Part shown: piece by piece, positions 44,963-52,583 of the stretch
How the letters are laid out: each line of letters starts with the position of its first letter
How positions within the stretch are numbered: the first letter of the stretch is position 1
Source: Methylosinus trichosporium OB3b
GTDB lineage: Bacteria; Pseudomonadota; Alphaproteobacteria; Rhizobiales; Beijerinckiaceae
Length of the DNA stretch: 64,000 nt
Reading direction: 5' to 3'
NCBI RefSeq assembly: GCF_002752655.1
Contig: NZ_CP023739.1
Coordinates: 1-64,000, forward strand
Notes under the pieces: model-generated
Seen by the model: the letters and a program-made list of their open reading frames with translations, nothing else
Databases searched by the model: none
What the model was told of the DNA's origin: nothing
Made by a program: the position numbers and the translations under genes

Positions 44963-45149
44963 ACGACGACCTCGTTCCAATGCGGGTCGTCCCGCCACTC
45001 TCCGCTCTCGTCCTTGTAGGAGTAGTTCGACGCGACGGTGACGTGCGTGGTGGACCGGTCGCCCATCGACATGAACGATCGGCGCGTGTCGCGTCGGCGA
45101 CCGCGACGAAATCAGCGACTGCGAATTCTGTGATTGACAGGAGATTCAC
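44963..45149 (-). pseudogene. ssb: ssb, 5' part of the split single-stranded DNA-binding protein gene
   Basis: It contains SMGDRSTTHVTVASNYSYKD and ESGEWRDDPHWNEVVV, the beta-barrel part of plasmid SSBs ending where the 3' half resumes. The expected start (NLLSITEFAVADFVAV) is in another frame, shifted by one base near 45072, so the gene is broken twice. Confidence 0.65.
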
Positions 45150-45199
45150 ATACGCACCGAGGAGCGCAATGTTGGGCGCCTTCTGAAAATGGAGGTCTC

Positions 45200-45883
45200 A
45201 TGTTGCGCAATATGGATATGTCCCGTCATGACGGCGGCGGAGGAGGGCAAGGTGGAAGACGAGGGCGACTCGTCGTCTCATGTCGATTGATTGCGGTGGC
45301 TCTCGCCGTGGGCGCGGGGTGGGCGTTGTGGGCGCCGACCCCGGGGATAGCCGATCCGACCCCTGTCGTCGAACGCGGACTGCCGGCCACCGTGATTCCG
45401 ACGTATCGCGAGAAAGGCGCGCCGAATTTCAGCTATCCGACCGGCGGAACGGATACCGGTGGCGGGAACGGAGGCGGAGGAAATGGTGGAGGCCATGGGT
45501 ATAATGGCGATGGCGGCATTGGCGCCGGAACGATCGCAACGGACTACAGTCAATACAACGGACAGAGCGTCGGAAGCGGGCAATGCGTCGCGCTGGCGCA
45601 GGCGACATCCGACGTCGGCCTGACGTCGACCTGGGTTCCGGGCGAACGTGTCGAGGGCGCTAGCGACATTGCAACGGGAACTGTGATCGCGACTTTTGGC
45701 GATGACGGGACATACACGAACACGCCGGGCCAGAGTCACACGGCGATTTACCTCGGTCAGAACGATCAGGGTATACAGGTAATGGACCAGTGGTTGAATC
45801 AGCCGGCCCATTACCGGACGATATATTGGACTGGGAACAATCAATATGAAGCGGGAGATAAATTTTATGTCGTATCGCACTAA
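45200..45883 (+). CDS. BPSL0067-family amidase-like protein with membrane/signal segment and Gly-rich linker
   Basis: 227 aa. After a short positive region there is a hydrophobic segment near residues 28-46 (LVVSCRLIAVALAVGAGWAL), a proline-containing stretch and a Gly-rich linker, then the BPSL0067 domain: SVGSGQCVALAQATSDVG with the likely catalytic Cys, GTVIATFGDDGTYTN, GQSHTAIYLGQNDQGIQVMD with the likely His, and YWTGNNQYEAGDKFYVV. The family resembles type VI amidase effectors. GGAGG is 5 bases before ATG 45200. Export by Sec is plausible but unusual for a type VI effector. Confidence 0.72.
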   Translation: MLRNMDMSRHDGGGGGQGGRRGRLVVSCRLIAVALAVGAGWALWAPTPGIADPTPVVERGLPATVIPTYREKGAPNFSYPTGGTDTGGGNGGGGNGGGHGYNGDGGIGAGTIATDYSQYNGQSVGSGQCVALAQATSDVGLTSTWVPGERVEGASDIATGTVIATFGDDGTYTNTPGQSHTAIYLGQNDQGIQVMDQWLNQPAHYRTIYWTGNNQYEAGDKFYVVSH

Positions 45884-46187
45884 GGCGCTCACCATACTGA
45901 TGCTGATGGTTCCTTCGGCGGCCTTCGCCGTCGAACCTTGCAAGAATAACCTATCGGGGATCACGATCATTTCGGGATTAGCGGACCCGCCGGGGACACT
46001 CACGCCGGACACAGAATCGCTGACGGCTGACGGCTCTCTGAAGGAGCAAGGATGGCACAATCTCAAAAAGGCGCATCAACCGCTAAAACTCGTGTGCCGA
46101 TATAAGGATGGAACGCACGAAACGTTTGTCTTCAAAGGTCCGATTGATCGATGCGTGTACACTCCTGGGCGCGTGGTGTGCAAATAG
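45867..46187 (+). CDS. Small secreted protein, candidate immunity partner of the BPSL0067-type amidase
   Basis: 106 aa with a signal peptide (MSYRTKALTILMLMVPSAAF, cut near AVEPC). The mature part has four Cys and a beta-rich pattern (LTADGSLKEQGWHNL, LKLVCRYKDGTHETFVF, DRCVYTPGRVVC) like the STY0301 family, which is often next to BPSL0067 proteins. It overlaps the amidase gene by 17 bases. GGGAGA is 8 bases before ATG 45867; an ATG at 45846 is possible. The toxin-immunity pairing is inferred from this arrangement. Confidence 0.65.
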   Translation: MSYRTKALTILMLMVPSAAFAVEPCKNNLSGITIISGLADPPGTLTPDTESLTADGSLKEQGWHNLKKAHQPLKLVCRYKDGTHETFVFKGPIDRCVYTPGRVVCK

Positions 46188-46328
46188 CGGCGAGCGCCAA
46201 CATCGAACTGTGAATGAGGATCGGGTGCGACTCAGGCATTCGATCCTCCATTTATATCCGCGCACAGCGAGCTGAGGGTTGCGATGCGGTCGATAGTGGT
46301 GTCGCCGCGTGCAGCTTCGGAGGCCTTC

Positions 46329-46676
46329 ATGAATAAGGAATCGTCGTCAGATATTTATTCCAGTGGAAGCTGGATTTCGAAATCAGTCGCGGCCTTCCTC
46401 GCAGGCGCTCTGTCGATAGCAGTCGGGGCTGGCGCGCTGGGCGCAGCCGTCGCCAGCATTGTCGTGTTGGTGCTGGACGGTCCGACAGCGATCCGAGGGC
46501 GTATGGTCGATGCGTCCTTCATTCATCCTGTCCCGCGCGTCAGCGAAGACTTGGCGCGCCTGTTCGAAAGAACCGCGAGCGAGCGAAGCGAGATTTCGGA
46601 TTTCCATGTTGTCGGCATGAATCTGTCGCGACGAGCGCGGATGGCGCCACGCCCGCCTTTCCGGAACGAGGAATGA
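46329..46676 (+). CDS. Small membrane protein
   Basis: 115 aa. One long hydrophobic stretch, about residues 18-48 (VAAFLAGALSIAVGAGALGA, then AVASIVVLVLDG), perhaps two segments. No family recognised. It follows the amidase/immunity pair after 141 bases on the same strand. The start at 46329 is chosen because the longer frame has no matching upstream site. Confidence 0.45.
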   Translation: MNKESSSDIYSSGSWISKSVAAFLAGALSIAVGAGALGAAVASIVVLVLDGPTAIRGRMVDASFIHPVPRVSEDLARLFERTASERSEISDFHVVGMNLSRRARMAPRPPFRNEE

Positions 46677-46798
46677 TCTCGGATGTAATCTGGCGCTCGA
46701 AATCGGCGAAAGTTGCGAGGGGAGGTATTGCCGACACACTTCGGCGCCCTCTGCTTCACATGCGCGTCGAGAGCGAGTGCGCTCGACCACCGCCTCGT

Positions 46799-47206
46799 TT
46801 ACGCCGCGACAAGTGGAAGCGGCAATTTGCGACCGGAGAGCCGCGGAAGAGTCGGATATGCCGTCGCTTCTTTGCACATGCCGAGATCGTCGTGGAGGAT
46901 CAATGTGCGGACGGCGATCTTGCGGATGCGCCCATCTCGAAGGGAACGCACGAGGGCGAGATCGGAGCGTCTACTCACATAGACGTCTTCCCATTTGCCT
47001 GCGGCGGCGCTGCGACGGGAAGCGGCGACGACGCCATTCAAAAACGCGAGAACGATCCAAGGATTGCGGCGTATAGGCGTCCCGCGAAATCGATCACGCC
47101 AATAGCCGTCGTTCTGCAGGTAGTAGATGGAGCCGACCGCGATGACGCCGACGCCTTTCGGATTGTCGCCGCCCTGACGGCGTTGGGCATAATATTGCCG
47201 CATCAT
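46799..47206 (-). CDS. Hypothetical plasmid protein
   Basis: 135 aa, basic. GVGVIAVGSIYYLQNDGYWR, TPIRRNPWIVLAFLNGVVAA and KIAVRTLILHDDLGMCKEA. GGGAG is 7 bases before the first ATG, which supports this frame over the overlapping plus-strand one. Possibly one membrane-associated segment near residue 45. Not recognised. It starts a run of small minus-strand genes that reaches the ParB-like gene. Confidence 0.5.
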   Translation of the reverse strand: MMRQYYAQRRQGGDNPKGVGVIAVGSIYYLQNDGYWRDRFRGTPIRRNPWIVLAFLNGVVAASRRSAAAGKWEDVYVSRRSDLALVRSLRDGRIRKIAVRTLILHDDLGMCKEATAYPTLPRLSGRKLPLPLVAA

Positions 47207-47249
47207 GTCGCAACTCCCTAGTTAGGGCATCCGGTGGGAAGGCTCCATG

Positions 47250-47498
47250 TCAGTCCGCCCAAGCGCCGACATGAAGAACGGAGCCGTCTTTGAAAGCGAC
47301 TCGAATACCGACGCCGCATTCGATTTCTGTTTTGGAATGATCGATTTCGAAGGGCCAATCTCTCTGAATCAACCTCATGGCGTATTCGACGGTCATCTCT
47401 CGGCTGTCTTCGCGGTCGAATGCGAATTGCGCCAGATGCGCGATGCTGGTCGCGCTGCCGAAGATCTCCGCGGTGACGTCGACGTGCGTTCTGGCCAT
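47250..47498 (-). CDS. Small hypothetical protein
   Basis: 82 aa. HVDVTAEIFGSATSIAHLAQ, EYAMRLIQRDWPFEIDHSKT and VAFKDGSVLHVGAW. AGGAGG before ATG 47498 is strong; the frame upstream to 47600 is rejected for that reason. Soluble. No family recognised. Confidence 0.6.
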   Translation of the reverse strand: MARTHVDVTAEIFGSATSIAHLAQFAFDREDSREMTVEYAMRLIQRDWPFEIDHSKTEIECGVGIRVAFKDGSVLHVGAWAD

Positions 47499-47684
47499 CT
47501 TCAGTCCTCCTGGGGTCGGCCTGCGGAAGGGACGAGGGCGCGACGTCCACATCGCGGCTGCGAGAACGAGACCGACCACCACGTCGGCTCGCGGACGCAA
47601 TCCGGCGGCCCAGAAGAGGGCGTCGGGGCATTTGACGACGGGCGTGACAACGCCACATCATGGGCGATTCTGCTCTAGTGTCGC

Positions 47685-47978
47685 CTAGGAAGGCGGATGC
47701 GCGGGAGAGGCTGGTATATCGAGATCGATCTCCTCGACTTCGTTGCCCTCATCGTCCAGCAACACGCAATAGACGCGCGTTCGAACGAGATTGTCGGGTT
47801 CGATGCGGGCGCTCTGCCCGTCGGGCAGGGAGACCCAGTTGGACGATTTCTCCCGCGCGCGAGCATGGGCGCCGACGAGGATTTTTGCGCCGTCTCGAGG
47901 CGTGGAGGCGGCGACTTTGAATTCTGCGCAGTCGCTTTCCACCTGCTCTTCGACGAGAAGGATGCGGTAGGTCGGCAT
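47685..47978 (-). CDS. Small acidic hypothetical protein
   Basis: 97 aa. PTYRILLVEEQVESDCAEFK, GAKILVGAHARAREKSSNWV and RVYCVLLDDEGNEVEEIDLD show a compact alpha/beta or beta protein. GGAGAG is about 8 bases before the ATG. Not recognised. Confidence 0.6.
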   Translation of the reverse strand: MPTYRILLVEEQVESDCAEFKVAASTPRDGAKILVGAHARAREKSSNWVSLPDGQSARIEPDNLVRTRVYCVLLDDEGNEVEEIDLDIPASPAHPPS

Positions 47979-48002
47979 TCGGGCTCTCCATAGGTTGAAA
48001 GG

Positions 48003-48179
48003 CTATGAGCGCGCGGGGCTTTGCGCCGTGATCTCGGTTGCATCTGTGAGAATGCGAACGAGGTTTCGTGTCTCGTCGAAGGTGAGACTCGCGTGTCCGA
48101 AGCTGTCGGTGAAACGAAATTGCACGGCGACGATGCGCGGCGACTCGTTATAGACGCGAATGCAATCTTGCGCCTTCAT
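48003..48179 (-). CDS. Small hypothetical protein
   Basis: 58 aa from ATG 48179, or 83 aa from ATG 48254, which has GGAG upstream; both starts are possible. The core is DCIRVYNESPRIVAVQFRFT and FDETRNLVRILTDATEITAQ, beta-rich. No family recognised. In line with its small neighbours on the same strand. Confidence 0.5.
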   Translation of the reverse strand: MKAQDCIRVYNESPRIVAVQFRFTDSFGHASLTFDETRNLVRILTDATEITAQSPARS

Positions 48180-48277
48180 TGGTCTCTCGGTCTTGGGAAC
48201 GCGTTTCAGAAGTGGCGCGCGCCATCGCGACGCCATTTGCAGTATCGCATCCATTGTCGGGGCTCCTCCGATTGCGG

Positions 48278-48556
48278 TCAGGCTTCGGCATCGGCGCCGG
48301 CATGCCGCATTGTGAACGGTTCGCCGCCCTCGAACAAACTCACGAAGGCATACGCTTCGCTGGCCTGAAGCGCGAACTGGTCGGCGAGCCGCAATGCTGC
48401 GTCTCCCGTCGGGAGCAGCGATTTAGACGCGGGTGACGGGGGAGCCGCCGCCAGCGTGCGAAATTCGGCTTCATGATCCTTGAAGCGCTCGGTCGCGACG
48501 CGGCAGATATTGGCGAGCGTGGCGAGATCGTGTTCGGTGATGAATTTCGATTTCAT
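48278..48556 (-). CDS. Small helical hypothetical protein
   Basis: 92 aa. FITEHDLATLANICRVATER, DAALRLADQFALQASEAYAF. GAGGAA lies 5 bases before the ATG, which overlaps the stop of the gene upstream (ATGA), so the two are coupled. No family recognised. Confidence 0.6.
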   Translation of the reverse strand: MKSKFITEHDLATLANICRVATERFKDHEAEFRTLAAAPPSPASKSLLPTGDAALRLADQFALQASEAYAFVSLFEGGEPFTMRHAGADAEA

Positions 48557-48756
48557 CGGGGTTCCTCATGTTTGCGTCGAGAGTCGTCGGAGACGAGCGT
48601 GCGAATTTTCTCCATCGCCGCATTCGCGTCGTGGCGACTGAGGTAGGAAGCTTCATAGAGATCGTAGGCCTCCGTTCTTGGACGAGGCCGAGGCGATCGG
48701 CTGTTGGTCAAGAAGTCGATGCGCCAACTCCCATCCTGGAATTGAAAGGCGTACAT
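48553..48756 (-). CDS. Small hypothetical protein
   Basis: 67 aa. YAFQFQDGSWRIDFLTNSRS, LYEASYLSRHDANAAMEKIR. GGAGG lies 7 bases before ATG 48756. It overlaps the next gene by ATGA. Probably co-transcribed with the small genes down to 47250. Confidence 0.6.
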   Translation of the reverse strand: MYAFQFQDGSWRIDFLTNSRSPRPRPRTEAYDLYEASYLSRHDANAAMEKIRTLVSDDSRRKHEEPR

Positions 48757-48854
48757 GGTCGAACCTCCGTCATCGTCGCCACTTCGGCGCGTTCCGCCGT
48801 GGCGACCAGGCATAGGCTGGAGCGCGGAAGAGCGCCCTACGCGCCAGAGGACAC

Positions 48855-48873
48855 GGCCGGCGTGAAGCCGGCC
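48855..48873. terminator. Hairpin after the ParB-like gene
   Basis: GGCCGGC-GTGAA-GCCGGCC lies 16 bases past the ParB-like stop in the minus direction, and 99 bases before the next ATG. No T-run, so efficiency is uncertain. Confidence 0.5.
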
Positions 48874-48888
48874 GCGCCGTGACTATGC

Positions 48889-50721
48889 TCAGTCCAATTC
48901 CTCCGCTTGGTGATCCTCTTCGGGATCGGAGTCCTCGTCGGAGGCGCCGATCTCCGGAGCGGGGCCGTCGACATTCCCCTCGTCGTCCTCGGAGCGTTCG
49001 GTCGTCCGGGCGAACTCGCTCGCGATCTCCTCTTCGGAAAGGGCGAAGCGCGCGGCCGGAAGCACGAATGTTGCGCCGGAGACGTGCTCGATGAAGGCGG
49101 CGCGCGTCTCCTTGGCGCGCGGACGGGGCAGCACGGAGTGCGCCGCGGCGGCCTTTTCGAGCGCGGCCTTCGACAGCGACGAGAGAAAATCGTCCGTGGC
49201 CATATTGGGAAGATGCGCGTCCGCGCCGATCGCGTCCCCGACGAGGCGGGCGGCGACGCCGCTCGAATGATAGCCGGGGCGGCAATTGAGAACATGGGCC
49301 AGCATGTCGCGCGCGGCCTTCCGAACGAGGGCAGCGTCCTGGGTGATCCGTCCCTCATTGGCGAGCCGGTGCGCGAGGCCTCGACGCAGGCCCGAGGAGT
49401 AGCCGCTGGCTTTCACATCGACATTGTCGGCGCCGAAGGCGACGACGAGCAGACCGAGAAGCGTGAAGTCGTCGATCTCGTTTTCCGCCAGCGCTTTGGC
49501 CAGGGCGTCGGTGCGGAAATCGCCGATGATCGCGAGACCTTTTTGCGTGATCTCGGGGCGGGTGCGGGTCGGTTCGGAAATCGTCTCGGACTCGCCGGCG
49601 CCCGCCCCAGTCTTTCCCTTCTTTGCGGTCTTCGGATCCGCCTTGGGCACACGAAAGACGATTTCCTTCACCGATCCGTCGCGAGTGTCGACGTAACGGC
49701 CGATCGTGTCGCTCTTTCTCGGCTGCCCCCAATTCCGCTCGGCCTTCGGCGGCAGCTTGCCCTGGCCGTATTCATCAATTTGCAAAATGACCCCATTTTT
49801 CGGCAGATTGGCTTCGATCCATGCGGCCTGCGCGGCGAAGAACGCTTCGACCTGGGTGGTGTAGCGGTTGTCCTGATCGCCCTGCTCGAACAAATCATCC
49901 TCCCACACGATGCCGAAAGCCTGCTCTTCGTCGGGACCGAACTTCGCGATCTTGGCGTAGAGACGCCGCTTGGTGAGCGCGCGAGCGACTTCGTGCCAAA
50001 TGACCGTCTCTTGGCCCTTCTTGGGCTTGTGCTTCTTCCAGACGGACGCCTGCTCGTCGGCGCCAGCGGCGGCGATGGTACGCAGATGACTTTCCTGCGG
50101 CATATCGCCCTTGGCGATCTGGTCGAGCATGTCCGGATGAATATGGGCGAGCAGGCGCAATTTCTTGATCGTCCGCACGGGTAGGGCGAGTGCGCCGCCG
50201 ATCGCCTCTTCCGTCCAGTGATCGGAAATGAGCGCTTCGATCGTGCGCCACTGGTCGACCGGCGCCATCTGCATGCGTACGACGTTCTCGGAGAGCGCGC
50301 GGAGATTGTCGGCGCCGTCGTCGGGGCCGCGGACGAGGACCAGGATTTCGGTGAAGCCAGCGCCGATGGCGGCGCGCACGCGGCCATGACCGGCGACGAT
50401 GACGAGATCGTCGCCGTCGGGACGCACCACGGGCGGCTGCGTAATGCCGGTGGCCTTGATATTGGCGATCATTTGCCGGTCGGCATGTTCGCTGGGAGCG
50501 GTGCGACGGGGATTGTTGGGATTGGGCTTGAGAGAGCGTGGATCGACGTGACGCAATTCCATACGGACGCGGGCGTGCTCCGCCGCCGTGCCGAGATTGT
50601 CGCCGCCGTCCGCCTCGACTTCGGCGACGATTTGGCGATCGGCAGGCTCGCTGGGAGCGACGCGGCCGCGCTTGTTGGAATTGGGCTCTTTAGAGCCAGC
50701 ATCGATGTGAGGCTGTGCCAT
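48889..50721 (-). CDS. ParB/Spo0J-like nuclease-domain protein
   Basis: 610 aa. A ParB N-terminal domain (residues 60-150: DPRSLKPNPNNPRRTAPSEH, VIVAGHGRVRAAIGAGFTEI, LSENVVRMQMAPVDQWRTIE) is followed by a helix-turn-helix region (EEAIGGALALPVRTIKKLRL) and a long C-terminal part ending in a Glu/Asp-rich tail. The first 60 residues repeat part of the ParB box in degenerate form (APSEPADRQ against APSEHADRQ). Plasmid ParB-like proteins of this size are common in leading regions and are not partition proteins proper. Preceded by a GCAAGAG-type repeat element. Confidence 0.82.
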   Translation of the reverse strand: MAQPHIDAGSKEPNSNKRGRVAPSEPADRQIVAEVEADGGDNLGTAAEHARVRMELRHVDPRSLKPNPNNPRRTAPSEHADRQMIANIKATGITQPPVVRPDGDDLVIVAGHGRVRAAIGAGFTEILVLVRGPDDGADNLRALSENVVRMQMAPVDQWRTIEALISDHWTEEAIGGALALPVRTIKKLRLLAHIHPDMLDQIAKGDMPQESHLRTIAAAGADEQASVWKKHKPKKGQETVIWHEVARALTKRRLYAKIAKFGPDEEQAFGIVWEDDLFEQGDQDNRYTTQVEAFFAAQAAWIEANLPKNGVILQIDEYGQGKLPPKAERNWGQPRKSDTIGRYVDTRDGSVKEIVFRVPKADPKTAKKGKTGAGAGESETISEPTRTRPEITQKGLAIIGDFRTDALAKALAENEIDDFTLLGLLVVAFGADNVDVKASGYSSGLRRGLAHRLANEGRITQDAALVRKAARDMLAHVLNCRPGYHSSGVAARLVGDAIGADAHLPNMATDDFLSSLSKAALEKAAAAHSVLPRPRAKETRAAFIEHVSGATFVLPAARFALSEEEIASEFARTTERSEDDEGNVDGPAPEIGASDEDSDPEEDHQAEELD

Positions 50722-50795
50722 GGTGATGATCTCCTGTTCAATTCTGATTGCCGGTCTTCTTTTCGAAAACGAGGATCGAACGCCCCGATCGCGGA

Positions 50796-50851
50796 CGGCG
50801 GGGCAAGAGCGCGGGGCACGCGCGGGAGCAGAGCGACGAACTCTTGCGGCG
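50796..50851 (-). promoter_or_regulatory. GCAAGAG-type branched inverted repeat (element B)
   Basis: GGGGCAAGAG (50800-50809) and CTCTTGCGGC (50841-50850) pair over GCAAGAG/CTCTTGC; the G-to-A change on one arm is matched by C-to-T on the other. An inner hairpin GCGCG-GGGCA-CGCGC lies inside. A pyrimidine-rich tract (CCTTCTCGATTTCCTGTTTC) follows at about 50874. It is 75 bases before the ParB-like start. Confidence 0.7.
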
Positions 50852-51008
50852 ATGGCCGCGCATGGGGCAAATCGCCTTCTCGATTTCCTGTTTCTTATTC
50901 CTGCGCTCGGCGCGAACGGGGATGAGCGAGCGCCAGAAGCGTCGGTAGCGGTGAGTAAGGCGCCGACGCCATCTGCGCTGAACTTCGGGTCCAGCGGGCG
51001 CGAGAAAT

Positions 51009-51404
51009 TCAGCGCAGCCAGACTTGTGATCGGGCGGAGGCGGCTTCAGCTGCGACTCGAAGACCTCCAGCGAGGACGGCGGCGACGGCCCGTTGAAACG
51101 AGACCGTGGGATCGTCGGTCGGGAACGCCGTCATTTCGCGATGGCTGCGTTCGGCCGCCGTCGCGGCGGCTCGCGAAATGGAACTCGCGATGTCTTCGAG
51201 AAATTGATGGAAGTCTTGTTCGGGCATCGTCTCGGCGAAGGTCATAGCGAAGAATTCGACAAAGTGCTTCGCTTGGTCTTCGATTTGGTCGAGATCGAGT
51301 GGTTCGATGTCGAATGTCTCGATCAGGCGCTCCGTTTCGCGCTTCGAAGGCGCCATCGCAATGATGGCATTCGATTCGTCTGGGTGTTTCGAGGAAGTGT
51401 GCAT
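51009..51404 (-). CDS. Hypothetical plasmid protein
   Basis: 131 aa, acidic, helical. KRETERLIETFDIEPLDLDQ, AKHFVEFFAMTFAETMPEQD, ILEDIASS-like FHQFLEDIASSISRAAATA and VSFQRAVAAVLAGGLRVAAE. AAGGAG lies 9 bases before ATG 51404. No family recognised. It is preceded by a perfect member of the GCAAGGG repeat family. Confidence 0.58.
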   Translation of the reverse strand: MHTSSKHPDESNAIIAMAPSKRETERLIETFDIEPLDLDQIEDQAKHFVEFFAMTFAETMPEQDFHQFLEDIASSISRAAATAAERSHREMTAFPTDDPTVSFQRAVAAVLAGGLRVAAEAASARSQVWLR

Positions 51405-51466
51405 GTTCTGTCTCCTTTTCGATTTTGATTTCCTTTCGAAATCGAAAATAGGAGCTTCGCGAGAGG

Positions 51467-51536
51467 GATCGGGACGCAAGGGCGCGCTCGCTCGGGACGA
51501 GCAGGCGCGCATGTCTCGACCCTTGCGTCCCGGATC
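51467..51536 (-). promoter_or_regulatory. GCAAGGG-type branched inverted repeat (element C)
   Basis: The longest outer stem of the family: GGGACGCAAGGG (51471-51482) and CCCTTGCGTCCC (51520-51531), 12 bp perfect, extended by GATC on both sides. Inside, GCGCGC pairs with GCGCGC (51482-51487, 51505-51510) around GCTCG-GGA-CGAGC (51490-51502). It lies 62 bases before the start at 51404 and 47 bases before a plus-strand gene at 51584, so it may serve both directions. Confidence 0.75.
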
Positions 51537-51583
51537 GCTCGTGATAGCTTTCGTTCTTCGGTAAATATTTCGAGGACTTTATT

Positions 51584-51991
51584 GTGAACGAACATGGGAC
51601 TTCTCATCCGAGAACCGAGAGGCATGGGAAGCCTTGGGGAAGCGACGAGGACCGCAGGCTTTATGATGCATTCGTGAACGGCCTCGATGTCGATGATCTC
51701 GCTTGTGAGCACAAGCGAAAGGTCGGAGGGATAAGGGCGCGACTGAAGCGTCTCGGATTGCTCGACGCGAACGGCTGTTCGGTCTCGCCTGTTCCTCCGT
51801 TTGATCGCGCTCCTCGTGCGGCGCCGACGACGGTGAACGAATTGAACGTGCGGGAACGTATATTCATCGGCATGCTTCGCGACGTGCCGAGGCGCAAACA
51901 GAGGATCGCCTTCGCAGTGTTGAGAGCGTTGGTGGATCAGGCGACGTTGTCGTCGACGCCAGAGGATGACGTAGACGCCTTGTCGGATTAG
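51584..51991 (+). CDS. Small hypothetical protein with possible SANT/Myb-like fold
   Basis: 135 aa from GTG 51584 (GAGGA 9 bases upstream). GKPWGSDEDRRLYDAFVNGL then VDDLACEHKRKVGGIRARLK and RLGLLD looks like a Myb/SANT-type helical DNA-binding domain with W-S-x-E-D-x-x-L. The second half (RERIFIGMLRDVPRRKQRIA) is helical. Divergent from the 51009-51404 gene across element C. Role unknown. Confidence 0.58.
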   Translation: MNEHGTSHPRTERHGKPWGSDEDRRLYDAFVNGLDVDDLACEHKRKVGGIRARLKRLGLLDANGCSVSPVPPFDRAPRAAPTTVNELNVRERIFIGMLRDVPRRKQRIAFAVLRALVDQATLSSTPEDDVDALSD

Positions 51992-52031
51992 ACCGCCTAT
52001 CCTCGACGATCGGCGCGAGGAGGCCCGCCGT

Positions 52032-52583
52032 TCATTCGGAGAAATCAAATAGCGATCCTTGGCGCAGCATCGTCGGCGGCTCGGGCGCTGTCGCCGGCGA
52101 CGCCAGACCGGAGAGTGCATCCGGTCGGGGGATCGGCTCGTATTTGGCTTTCAGACGCGCGAGCTGCTCGCGCTCTCGACGGGCGATGTCACTGTCGCGC
52201 TGCGCCTTTACGATCGCGAGAAGGCTCGCCGTCGTGATCCGCGATTGGACGACGATCTCCACGTCGCAAAATGTAAATTCCGCGGAGCCATAACAGGGCC
52301 ATTTCAGCGTTTGTTCGATGAATTCTGCCTTCGTTTCGAAGGCCAGAAAGTAGTGCTCGAAGAAGCCTCGCCTATCGTGGTGAGCAATGTTCCCAAAACT
52401 ATTGGAGAGGCGCACATATAATCGGTCGGTGAAGCCGCTCCTCGGGCAATCGTCCGCGAGGAATTTCAACAAGGCGTTCGCGAACCAGGCCTTGTCGTCG
52501 GCCGTGTGGAAGTTGGTCGGCGTGAAGTCGGCGGCCGTCAGTTGTGGTGTTCGGAGAGATCGAATGATTGCGGTCGGGAGCAT
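52032..52583 (-). CDS. Hypothetical protein, coupled to a PP-loop enzyme
   Basis: 183 aa. LPTAIIRSLRTPQLTAADFT, WFANALLKFLADDCPRSGFT, GFFEHYFLAFETKAEFIEQT and a charged C-terminal helix ending QGSLFDFSE. AGGAGA is about 8 bases before ATG 52583, which lies inside the end of the upstream PP-loop gene (46-base overlap), so translation is linked. The ending LFDFS resembles clamp-binding-type motifs but this is not firm. Confidence 0.58.
   Translation of the reverse strand: MLPTAIIRSLRTPQLTAADFTPTNFHTADDKAWFANALLKFLADDCPRSGFTDRLYVRLSNSFGNIAHHDRRGFFEHYFLAFETKAEFIEQTLKWPCYGSAEFTFCDVEIVVQSRITTASLLAIVKAQRDSDIARREREQLARLKAKYEPIPRPDALSGLASPATAPEPPTMLRQGSLFDFSE

Noticed and set aside
46673..47221. 182-codon plus-strand frame
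   Set aside because: Overlaps the minus-strand gene 46799-47206, which has a better ribosome site and a more protein-like composition.
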